From assembly GCA_002411015.1 (NCBI GenBank), contig DHPY01000100.1, positions 4,153 to 22,338 of the forward strand: 18,186 nucleotides of DNA, read 5' to 3'. The DNA comes from Armatimonadetes bacterium UBA5352 (GTDB lineage Bacteria; Armatimonadota; Zipacnadia; Zipacnadales; UBA5352). Positions 1 through 7,800 of this stretch are shown here, one piece after another (the first letter of the stretch is position 1; the number at the start of each line of letters is the position of its first letter). A program made the translations under genes and the position numbers. A model generated the notes under the pieces. The model saw only the letters and a program-made list of their open reading frames with translations. It searched no databases and was not told the DNA's origin.

Positions 1-22
1 TATGTGTGGAAGCCCGTCGCTA

Positions 23-69
23 CGGACGGATACGGCAACGGCTCGCCGTAAGCCGTTGTCGGCCGTCCG
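23..69 (-). terminator. Long interrupted hairpin after lpdA, possible terminator
   Basis: Positions 23-29 pair perfectly with 63-69 (7 bp). After a small asymmetric internal loop, 33-43 pairs with 51-61 (11 bp with one G-U wobble), closing a 7-nt loop at 44-50. On the minus strand it begins 10 nt after the lpdA stop codon, where a terminator would sit. There is no T-rich tail on either strand, so it may instead be an RNA 3'-end stabiliser or a weak or bidirectional terminator. The structure is read directly from the sequence; the role is inferred. Confidence 0.45.
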
Positions 70-79
70 CTAGCAGCCG

Positions 80-1543
80 TCAGGACGGGATGTGCAGCGG
101 GCGTCCCTGGACGGCCAGCGCGGCCTCATGCAGCGCCTCGCTCAGCGTCGGGTGCGCGTGGATGACCTCGATGATGTCATCCACCTTCAGGCCCTTCTGG
201 ATTGCCAGCGTCAGCTCCGGCATCAGCTCGGTCGTGTAGGTGCCGCAGACGGTTGCGCCGAGCAGTCGCCCCGTCTCCGGGCAGCCGAGGAGCTTCGCGA
301 AGCCCTCGCGCTTGCCGGTGCAGACCGCGCGGCCGTTGGCGGCGAAGGGGAAGCGGCCGACCTGGACCTCGATGCCAAGCTCCTTCGCGCGGTACTCCAG
401 CAGCCCGACGGAGGCGACCTCCGGGTGGGTGTACATCGAGGTCGGCACCGCGTTATAGTTCACGTGCGAGTACATCCCGTGGATCGTCTCGATGGCCGCC
501 GTGGCCTCATGCATGGCGAGATGCGCCAGACCGATGCCGCGGATGCAGTCGCCGATGGCGTAGATGTGCGGGATGGAAGTCTCGAGCTGGGTGCCCGGGC
601 ACATCGCCTCCGGCGGGCGGGTTGGGTCGGAGGCCGGTGTACTGACGCCAGCCTGGACGCAGATTCCCTGGCGCTCGATGCGCAGCCCGATCTCCTCGGC
701 GCCGAGGTTCTTGAGGTTGGCGCGCCGGCCGATGGCCATCAGCACCACCTCGGCCTCCAGGTGCGACTCCTCGCCCCCACGCTGGAAGACGACGCGCTTG
801 TTGCCCTCCCCGGTATCCTCGATCCTCTGGACCATCGCGTTGACCTCGAAGCGGCCGCCGCGGCGCTGGAATGTGCGGAGCACGACCTCGCTCGCGTCGT
901 GGTCCTCGCGAGGCAGCGGGCGGTCGAACAGCTCCATGACCGTGACCTTCGTGCCGAAATGCAGGTAGGCCTGCGACATCTCCATGCCGGTCGCGCCGGA
1001 GCCGATGACGATCATCGACTCGGGGACCTTCGGCAGGAAGAGCGCCTGGTCGCTCGTCCAGACATTGAGGCCGTCGTGCCCCTCTACGATCTCTGTCACC
1101 GGCACCGAACCGGTCGCGAGGATGATGTGGTCCGCCTCGATGACGCTTTCGCCGTCGGGAAGCGTGACGGCGATCTCGTGATCGGTGAGGAAACGCCCGT
1201 GGCCGGACAGCACGTCTATACGCGCTTTCTCGAGCAGGCTCTCCACGCCCGAGACGAGCTGTTTGACGGAGCGGGTCACGTGCTGGCGCGCGCGCTTGAT
1301 GTCGAGCGAGTAGTCGCTGACCATGACACCGAAGCGCGAGGCGGCCTCGCAGGTCTCGAGCGCGTGGGCAGTGTAGAGCAGGGCCTTCGAGGGAATGCAG
1401 CCACGGTTGAGACAGGTTCCGCCCACCTCGCGCTCCTCCACGAGCGCGACCGAGCTGCCAAGTTGTGCGGCGCGCAGGGCGGCCACGTAGCCTCCGGGCC
1501 CGCCACCCACGATCGCTATGTCATAGTGGTTCTTCTCAGACAT
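80..1543 (-). CDS. lpdA: Dihydrolipoamide dehydrogenase (E3), FAD/NAD-dependent
   Basis: This is a 487-aa flavoprotein disulfide reductase that reoxidises dihydrolipoyl groups of 2-oxoacid dehydrogenase or glycine-cleavage complexes with NAD+, in the cytoplasm. An N-terminal FAD-binding GGGPGG (13-18) is followed by the redox-active disulfide motif GGTCLNRGC with Cys44 and Cys49, ATGSVP (143-148), an NAD-binding GSGATG (181-186), AIGD (329-332), and the C-terminal HPTLSE with the proton-relay pair His464/Glu469. All E3 hallmarks are present at normal length. I chose the ATG at 1543 because GAGAGG lies 9 nt upstream and the protein then begins like other E3s. An in-frame ATG at 1573 overlaps the stop of the upstream PHP gene as ATGA, so a 10-residue longer, translationally coupled form is possible. 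A Pro-rich stretch (about 301-317) before the AIGD motif looks like an insertion relative to standard E3. No E1, E2 or lipoate genes are in the window. Confidence 0.95.
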   Translation of the reverse strand: MSEKNHYDIAIVGGGPGGYVAALRAAQLGSSVALVEEREVGGTCLNRGCIPSKALLYTAHALETCEAASRFGVMVSDYSLDIKRARQHVTRSVKQLVSGVESLLEKARIDVLSGHGRFLTDHEIAVTLPDGESVIEADHIILATGSVPVTEIVEGHDGLNVWTSDQALFLPKVPESMIVIGSGATGMEMSQAYLHFGTKVTVMELFDRPLPREDHDASEVVLRTFQRRGGRFEVNAMVQRIEDTGEGNKRVVFQRGGEESHLEAEVVLMAIGRRANLKNLGAEEIGLRIERQGICVQAGVSTPASDPTRPPEAMCPGTQLETSIPHIYAIGDCIRGIGLAHLAMHEATAAIETIHGMYSHVNYNAVPTSMYTHPEVASVGLLEYRAKELGIEVQVGRFPFAANGRAVCTGKREGFAKLLGCPETGRLLGATVCGTYTTELMPELTLAIQKGLKVDDIIEVIHAHPTLSEALHEAALAVQGRPLHIPS

Positions 1544-1569
1544 CGTCCGGATCCTCTCATGAGACATGG

Positions 1570-2367
1570 TCATTCCGCAGCGGCCGCCTCTGCCGCTACG
1601 GGCGGCTGGAGGAGGTGCGCGCTCCAGCTCTCCTCAGGCAGACCCGCGTCACGCAGTATCTGCCGATGGTAGCTGAAGTCGCCGAACTCGCTGGTCCGGT
1701 GGGTGTCTGTGCCGATGGCGAGGGTGACCCCCATCTCCAGCGCGAGGCGGACCATCCGCAGATCGGCGTCTTCACATTGCTTGTGTGAGTTGATCTCCAA
1801 CGCGAAGCCTCCGTCGCGCGCGCAACGCACGGTCCAATCCACCAGCGCGTCGCTCACCGGCGCCCCTGCTGCGAGCACGAGCCGGTAGGGGTGCACGAGC
1901 AGATCGATCCCGTGCCCCGCAAGCGCAGTGACCTGGAAGCGGAACTCGGCGTAGATCTCGTCGAGTGGGCGCTCGGCCTTGAGGGTGGGCATGGAGTGCA
2001 CCGCGCCCGCCACGGTGTCAAGGCTGCCCAGCAGGTCATCGGGGAAGACCATGCGCCCGTCGGGGAGCACGTCGAGCTCGGTGCCGACGTACATCCCGCC
2101 GCACTGGGCCTCGCGGATGGTGTCAACGTAGTGCCGGATGCGCGCGCCGCCGCTCTCGATGTTGGCCTCGAAGAGCGCGACCGCGTCATCAGACCAGAAG
2201 CCCCAGCGGTTTGTGGGGGGGTAGAAGATCTGGGCGCTGTGATCGGTGATCGCGAATGGTTGGTCGGACGTCCGGGTGATCTCAACGTAGCGCTGCAGGG
2301 ATACGTCCTCAGCACAGGCGGAGAATTCCGTGTGCGTGTGGCAGTCGAACAGAGCCGTCTGCATCAT
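1570..2367 (-). CDS. PHP-domain phosphoesterase (histidinol-phosphatase-like)
   Basis: This 265-aa PHP-superfamily protein is closest in layout to HisJ-type histidinol-phosphate phosphatases and related metal-dependent phosphoesterases. The full set of metal-binding motifs is visible in order: HTH (His10, His12), TDH (Asp42, His43), GTELDV (Glu97), VHS (His124), VHP (His159), EINSH (191-195) and GTDTH (Asp221, His223). An active trinuclear metal centre is therefore expected. The start is one of two adjacent ATGs, 2367 or 2364. A GGAG at 2371-2374 is 3 nt from the first and 6 nt from the second, so 2364 may be the true start. The stop codon overlaps an ATG in the lpdA frame, so the two genes form an operon. 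No histidine-biosynthesis genes are nearby, so the histidinol-phosphatase role is only one option. Confidence 0.85.
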   Translation of the reverse strand: MMQTALFDCHTHTEFSACAEDVSLQRYVEITRTSDQPFAITDHSAQIFYPPTNRWGFWSDDAVALFEANIESGGARIRHYVDTIREAQCGGMYVGTELDVLPDGRMVFPDDLLGSLDTVAGAVHSMPTLKAERPLDEIYAEFRFQVTALAGHGIDLLVHPYRLVLAAGAPVSDALVDWTVRCARDGGFALEINSHKQCEDADLRMVRLALEMGVTLAIGTDTHRTSEFGDFSYHRQILRDAGLPEESWSAHLLQPPVAAEAAAAE

Positions 2368-2429
2368 GATCTCCAGTTGCTGCTATGGTCCACGTACATG
2401 GTCAGTCGCGCACATGGGCGCGTTGTCTC

Positions 2430-2459
2430 ATGGTACACCGCCAGCGGGAGTGTTGGCAA
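2430..2459 (-). promoter_or_regulatory. Candidate sigma-70 promoter for the PHP-lpdA unit
   Basis: On the minus strand a -35-like TTGCCA (2459-2454, 5 of 6 consensus) is separated by 18 nt from a -10-like TACCAT (2435-2430, 4 of 6). It lies between the terminator of the upstream oxidoreductase gene and the PHP start, with a predicted leader of about 55 nt. Position and match are reasonable, but this is only a pattern match. Confidence 0.4.
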
Positions 2460-2501
2460 GCCTCAAGCGCACTGGCCGGGACGGCGGCCGGGGGGCCTGG
2501 C

Positions 2502-2536
2502 GCCAAAGAAGAGGGGCGCCGGACCTCCGGCGCCCC
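2502..2536 (-). terminator. Rho-independent terminator of the Gfo/Idh/MocA gene
   Basis: A perfect 10-bp stem (2513-2522 with 2527-2536) closes a 4-nt loop. On the minus strand it is followed by TCTTCTTTG (six T in eight bases). It begins 23 nt after the oxidoreductase stop codon. This is the clearest intrinsic terminator in the window, and it separates the oxidoreductase from the PHP-lpdA unit. Confidence 0.8.
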
Positions 2537-2559
2537 CTGAGTGACCGTCTGTTCCGGTG

Positions 2560-3624
2560 TCAGATGCCGGGGCCGTCGTCCACGTAGGAAAGCGGCAGCT
2601 CGACCGGCGCGCCGCCCTCGCGGGAGGACTTGTAGATGGCCTTGATGAGCTCGACGGCCCGCCGGGCCTCTCGGCCGGGGATCGCGGGATCGCGGTCCTC
2701 GATGATCGCCTGGCAGAGGTCGCGGATGTGCTCGGTGTGGCCGGTGGCGGCGAGGGCGAGCGGATCAGTCGCGGTGCCCTCAGCGGCGGCGTCCTCGGCC
2801 TTCTGCTCCTCATCGGAGCCCGGGAATTTCCACTTGGTGATGGTGTCGCCGGAGAGGCCGACGGTGCCGTCGTCGCCCGAGATCTCGACCTCGCAGCCGG
2901 AGCCTGGGGTGACGCTCGTGGTGCCCTCGAGCACGCCGAGCGCGCCATTGGCGTACTCAACGATGGCGACCGCGGTGTCCTCTACCTCAAGGTTGCGGAC
3001 GAGCCGGCGGCAGATGGCGCTCACGCGCTTGGCCGGGCCCATCAGGTGCAGGATCAGGTCGAGGCCATGGACGCCCTGGTTCATCAGCGCGCCGCCACCA
3101 TCGAGCTCCCATGTCGCGCGCCAGTCGCCGCTTGCGTAGTACTCGTGCGAGCGGAAGTACTTCTGGTAGCAGTCGCCGATGACGAGCTTACCGAGCTTAC
3201 CGGTGCGCACAGCCTCCCGAACGCGCTTGGTCGAGTCGTAGGTGCGGCGCTGGAAGACGCCGGACATCTTCACGTTCGCGGCCTCCGCGGCGGCGATCAT
3301 GTCGTCGATGCGCTTGAGCGTGATGTCCATCGGCTTCTCGCACAGGATGTGCTTGCCGGCCTGCGCAGCGGCGATCGCATGGGTCGCGTGCAGCCCGCTC
3401 GGGGTGCAGACGCAGACGGCCTGGATGTCGTCGCGCGCGAGCATCTCATCAAGGTCACGATGATAGCTGTCGCCCAGCCCGAACTCGTCCGCCCACGCCT
3501 TCGCCTTCTCCTCGACTACGTCGCAGCATGCCACAAGCTCCGCGACGCTGACTCCCTGGATCGCTTTCGCGTGGGTGCGGGAGATGTTCCCGCAGCCGAT
3601 CACGCCAAACCGGATCTTCTCCAT
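2560..3624 (-). CDS. Gfo/Idh/MocA family NAD(P)-dependent oxidoreductase
   Basis: This 354-aa protein has the usual two-domain layout of sugar/inositol dehydrogenases. An N-terminal Rossmann fold carries GVIGCGNIS (7-15), followed by the family-defining EKP motif (Glu96-Lys97-Pro98) in CEKPMD. The C-terminal alpha/beta substrate domain carries GVHGLDLI, where His176 is in the usual catalytic position next to Asp179. Expected activity is reversible NAD(P)-linked oxidation of a sugar, polyol or related carbonyl compound. The substrate cannot be read from the sequence. The start at 3624 is firm: GGAGGG (complement of 3633-3638) lies 8 nt upstream and the Rossmann strand begins at once. It follows the toroid gene after 97 bp and ends at a strong terminator. 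There is no sign of a signal peptide, so it is cytoplasmic. Confidence 0.93.
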   Translation of the reverse strand: MEKIRFGVIGCGNISRTHAKAIQGVSVAELVACCDVVEEKAKAWADEFGLGDSYHRDLDEMLARDDIQAVCVCTPSGLHATHAIAAAQAGKHILCEKPMDITLKRIDDMIAAAEAANVKMSGVFQRRTYDSTKRVREAVRTGKLGKLVIGDCYQKYFRSHEYYASGDWRATWELDGGGALMNQGVHGLDLILHLMGPAKRVSAICRRLVRNLEVEDTAVAIVEYANGALGVLEGTTSVTPGSGCEVEISGDDGTVGLSGDTITKWKFPGSDEEQKAEDAAAEGTATDPLALAATGHTEHIRDLCQAIIEDRDPAIPGREARRAVELIKAIYKSSREGGAPVELPLSYVDDGPGI

Positions 3625-3721
3625 CGATCTGTCCCTCCGTCCTTCATCTCGCTGCTTTCAGAGTATCTGCGCCGGCTGGACGCCGGCTGTTGCGGATTGA
3701 CGGGCTAATCGAGGGCGGCGG

Positions 3722-4759
3722 TTACTCGCCGCCGGCCTCGAGATTGTCCAAGGTCTCCAGCAGGATGATCACCGACTCAGCGGTCGCGTCGGTCTGCGCC
3801 GATGGCAGATCGCTCGGGAGGCATGGTTCCATCCAGCTTCCGTCGGCGGCCTGCCGCGCGACCATCGCCTCCGCGACGGCCTCGGCGATGCGGGCGTAGT
3901 TCACATTGCCGGTGAGCGCGTAGAGGATGGATGCGCCCCAGCCTAGGAAGCCGCTGCGCGGGCTGCTGTAGCGGTCGTCCGCGCCGGCCTCACAGAAGTT
4001 GATGTACTCCTGGGCGACGCGCAGATATGAGTGGTTCGCCGTCGCCTCAGAGAGGCGCGCGAGGAAGCCCGCCACGAGCCCCGCGACGAAGTACCACTGG
4101 CCCTCTGGCCCCGGGTCGCCCTTGGCGGACGCGACCTGGAGGATGTATTCCCGGTCGAGGCCCTCGGTGTGGACGCGCACAGGCTCCTCACCGCGGCGCA
4201 CCATCAGGTACATGCGGTCGCCGCTCGATGGCTGGCTCTCCCAGCGGCGGACGAGGAAGTCGCCGGCCGCTGTCGCCGCCTCCTCCGCGCCCATGTAGAG
4301 CCCGGCGAGGCCGGCGACGGCGGTGCTGAGCATGTCCTGCTCGTCATCGAGGCCGGCGTCGGGGCCGGTGCGCAGGAAGCCGCCGGTGTCGGGGTGCTGG
4401 AGGCTTGCGATGAAGTCCCACGCGCGCATCGAGACGCCGAACTGTCCGAGCTTCTGTGCGCCTGCAACGATCCACGCGCTGGGGTAGAGGTAGTAGCGCT
4501 CCATCGGGCCCTGCCGGCCGAAGGTGGCGCCGAAGTCGCCGTCCTCATCGAGGCTGTAGTCCACGATCCATGTGCACAGCCGGACGCCCCGGCCGCTCTG
4601 CCCGCTCTGCGCGAGGGCGTAGGGGACCTTGTGGAACCCGGCCATCCCCTCTGACAGGGGCTGGAACGAACCGTCTGCATTCTGCTGCTTGATGAGCCAC
4701 TTCACAGCCTTGATGGCTGCCTGCTTGCCTGCAGATCTGTCCGTCGCTATCACTCCCAT
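3722..4759 (-). CDS. Alpha/alpha-toroid repeat protein (terpenoid-cyclase/prenyltransferase-like fold), function unknown
   Basis: This 345-aa soluble protein has several helical-repeat signatures of the alpha/alpha-toroid superfamily. Q-x-x-DGSF/W motifs, like the QW motifs of squalene cyclases, occur at 26-32 (QNADGSF) and 303-309 (QAADGSW), with a related LQHPDTGGF in between. No DxDD cyclase acid motif or prenyltransferase zinc site is evident, so a scaffold, carbohydrate-active or uronyl-epimerase-like role is as likely as terpene chemistry. The open frame continues upstream to 4960, but that part overlaps the preceding gene and reads as low-complexity Arg/Ala sequence, so I take the ATG at 4759, just before the helical-repeat region. 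This start lacks a good Shine-Dalgarno sequence; instead a hairpin ends directly before it. It follows the M28-FtsX fusion gene by 62 bp on the same strand. No signal peptide is visible. Confidence 0.7.
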   Translation of the reverse strand: MGVIATDRSAGKQAAIKAVKWLIKQQNADGSFQPLSEGMAGFHKVPYALAQSGQSGRGVRLCTWIVDYSLDEDGDFGATFGRQGPMERYYLYPSAWIVAGAQKLGQFGVSMRAWDFIASLQHPDTGGFLRTGPDAGLDDEQDMLSTAVAGLAGLYMGAEEAATAAGDFLVRRWESQPSSGDRMYLMVRRGEEPVRVHTEGLDREYILQVASAKGDPGPEGQWYFVAGLVAGFLARLSEATANHSYLRVAQEYINFCEAGADDRYSSPRSGFLGWGASILYALTGNVNYARIAEAVAEAMVARQAADGSWMEPCLPSDLPSAQTDATAESVIILLETLDNLEAGGE

Positions 4760-4798
4760 GCGCGCAGGCGCCGCCCGATGGTGGACGGCGCTGCGCGC
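4760..4798 (-). other. Hairpin abutting the start codon of the toroid-protein gene
   Basis: GCGCGCAGGCGCC (4760-4772) pairs with GGCGCTGCGCGC (4787-4798), giving 12 bp with one bulged base and a 14-nt loop. In the minus-strand transcript the 3' arm ends at the base before the ATG at 4759, occupying the place where a Shine-Dalgarno sequence should be. It could lower translation, act as an attenuator between two genes, or be a weak terminator; there is no T-tract. Confidence 0.4.
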
Positions 4799-4821
4799 CC
4801 CGTTTTCATTCCTGCGGCAGA

Positions 4822-7800
4822 CTACGCGATGACCCTCGCGCTCTTGATCGCCTCTTCGCCGTTGTCGGCGTAGAGGAGCTTCTCGCCCTGCGGCACCGTG
4901 CGCCAGATCAGGAACTGCTTGCGGATCGAGGACAGGAAGAGCGAGTTCGTTTTCTTCCACGAGGTGATATCGCCCGCGAGACGGGTCAGCAGGATCTCGA
5001 TGGCGAAGATATCCTCGTCCTCAGTTGGCAGCATGGCCAGCGAGAAGTCCTGGCTCACGCCGAGGTCGTAGGGCGCGAGCCACATTCGCAGCCTGACCGC
5101 AACGCCGTCGGCTGTCTCATCCCCGAGCGGCTCGAGCCGCACGTTCTCGGCGAGGAATTCGCCGCCCGCGTAGCCGACGTACTCCGAGAAGAACTCCTCC
5201 AGGAACGCCGCCACGCCGAAGGCATCGCGTCCGGTGACCGTGAACGGCAGTCGGACGGTGAGCAGGTCGCCCTGGGGCTCCGGGAGCTCCCATTTTCGGG
5301 CGATGCCCGGTGACGCAATCTCCGACGCGCGCTTGGACGGGTAGATCGTGGACAGCAGCACGACGATGACCACGACTACGGTGACGCCCACGGCTGACAT
5401 CGAGGAGTAGTTGAGCTCGACGCCCGCGTTGAGGTCGAAGACATGGATCGCCTTCGCCAGCACCTGACCGATCAGGTAGCCGACGATCGCGCCGAGGTTG
5501 GCGAACACCGATGCCTCGGCGAGGAACAGGATGCCAATGTGCGACGGCGCGAGGCCAAGCGATGAGTAGATGCCGATCTCGCGAGTGCGCTCGTAGACCG
5601 CGCCAAGCATCGTGTTGAGCACGATCAGGGCGGCGATGAGGATCGGGATCGCGATCGTCTCAAGCCCGCTGGCGGAGGTCATGCCGACGGAGCTGAAGAG
5701 GTAGGTCGAGTTCCCCACGCCCGCGTAGAGGCTGAGCGCGAAGCGCTTCATCATCTGCGTGACGGTCTCGGCCACGGTGTCCGCGTCGTCGAAGCGCATC
5801 GCGATGGAGCGCAGGGTGCCGCCCATCTCAAGCGCCGTTGCGTAGGGGATCAGCGCCAGCTTCTCCGGCCCGTAGTGCGTGTACTCCTGGAGCAGCGAGC
5901 TTGCGCCCGATGAGCCAAGCTGGGAGCGGCGGGAGGCCTGTCGCTTGAGCTCCTCAATGATCTCCGGACGCAACTGCGAGTAGTTGACCGGCGTCATCGC
6001 CTCGCCGTCGAGGTCGACGGTATCACGCATTTTGGCGTCATCTATGATCCCGATGACCGTGTAGCTGCTGCCGAAGAGCACGACCTGTGCGCTGCCCACG
6101 GTGGCGGGAGCGATTCCAAGCTCGGTGGTGATGCTCTCCGGGAGGATGATGACGTTCTTCTCGCCCGGCTCCACCCAGCGCCCCGCTTTGAGCAGGCCGG
6201 CGGTGTTCATGACCTGCGTCTCCTGTGGGGAGACGCCAAGGAGGGCGTTGACGGTGTAGGTCTTGCCGGGCTGCCCCGCTGGAGCGATGTCCACCATCAG
6301 CTCTTTGTCGAGGGTGGAGCTGGTATACCATGCGCGCGGCGACACAACCGCCTTCTGTCCAAGCTCGTTGGCGATGATGGATGCTGTCGGGGCCTCCAGC
6401 GACAGCCAGGAGCGGTCGCGCAGCATCAGGCCCTGGTACGCCGGAGCTTGTGAGAGCCGGATCTGGTTCGAGCGCAGGAACGACTTCACGGAGGTGAACG
6501 AAAGCACCGTGAAGGTGAGGAGGATCAGCGTGATGGCGGTCAGCCAGGTGCGCGTCTTGCGACGGCGCATGTTGGCGATACCGAGGCCGAAGGCCGCGCC
6601 CGCCACCGAGAGTCGGCCCACGTCGGCCTCGTGGACGCCGCCTTTGGACTGCTTCATCGACTTGAGCTCCTGGTTGAACTTCTGCGTGACGATCGCGATG
6701 ACCAGCAACGCCAGCGCCATGACGATGAACGCCAGGAGGATGATCGGCGGGCTGGTGGTAAGCGCGAAGGCCGGATGCACCAGGGCAAGCAGGATGAAGA
6801 CCACGGTGAAGACGAGTACAGTGCCGATGATCTGGCCGATGATGGTGCGGGCGTGCACGAACAGTCGCTCGCCGAAGAAGGCGAAGGGCAGCAGGATCGC
6901 CAGGTAGAACAGCACGCCCTTCACGACGTCCTCGGCGGTCGTCTGGACGTCCGGATACGCGCGGGATTCATAGCCCCATGCATGTCGGGCAGCCGCCACG
7001 GCCTCATCGTACTGCTGGTCCTCATATGCCTCCTTGGCCAGTTGGAGCGATTGGTTAGCGGTCTGATGCAACTCAACCGCGCGGGCGTTTGCGATACCGT
7101 GGCGCTCGAGCCGCTCGATCCGGTAGGCATCGATGAGGTGCATGTCGTTGGCGATCTGCAGCGGCGTCATCGGCACCCGCGTGGTGGTTGCCGCGGGGAA
7201 GCCAACGCCCGTCGGCACCTGCGGCGTGGCGTTGATGCAGATCATGCGGATTCCGACCAGGCCCATGGACATCGTGACCTGCATGTCGAGACTCGGGTCG
7301 GAGTAGATGACCGCGCATGGCTCCACATAGGACGGGAACTCCGCGGCCAGCAGCGCCTGCATCTCGTTGATCGAGTAGCCGTAGGAGATCGGCTCGGAGT
7401 AGTCCTCGGCGTCGTAGACGAAGACCTTCTCGAGCGTCTGGAAGTAGCGTTCGTCTGTGAGGTCGAACAGGTCGGTTGCGGCGCACCGGAAGACAATCAC
7501 CGGGCGCTGCAGGCCTGCTCGGCCGAAGACGTTGCGCGGATATTTCTTGTCGCCATCGGTTCCGCGGTCTGGAGCGTAGATGATGGCGCCGCTGTCGGGG
7601 TCGAAGTTGAAGGCCTCGAGGATAGCGGCCTGATTCGCCATCTCGCCGCACAGTGTGAACTCCGAGGTCTCGTTCGCCATCTCCCAGACGGTGGTGTTGA
7701 CGCCCATCATCTTACGGTACTGCGCCTGAACCATGACCATGGAGTACGGGACCGGGGTGTTCGGCACGAAGCTCTCGCGCCGGCGGAACTCCAGCACCGT

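Noticed and set aside
92..1672. A 526-codon open frame antisense to lpdA
   Set aside because: It is a shadow of the real gene in GC-rich DNA; the translation is Arg/Ala/Asp-rich with no domain, while the minus strand encodes an unmistakable E3.
3671..3687. A GCCGGC hairpin between the toroid and oxidoreductase genes
   Set aside because: The arms are self-palindromic 6-mers that also form a direct repeat; no T-tract follows, so no terminator call is justified.
2557..3708. A 383-codon plus-strand open frame opposite the oxidoreductase gene
   Set aside because: Antisense shadow; it also runs through the intergenic region without a ribosome-binding site or domain.
4750..4809. A 19-codon leader ORF overlapping the toroid gene start
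   Set aside because: The AGGA element is directly adjacent to its ATG with no spacing, and the peptide has no regulatory feature; probably chance.
4760..4960. N-terminal extension of the toroid protein upstream of 4759
   Set aside because: It overlaps the end of the upstream gene and reads as Arg/Ala-rich sequence unlike the rest of the protein.
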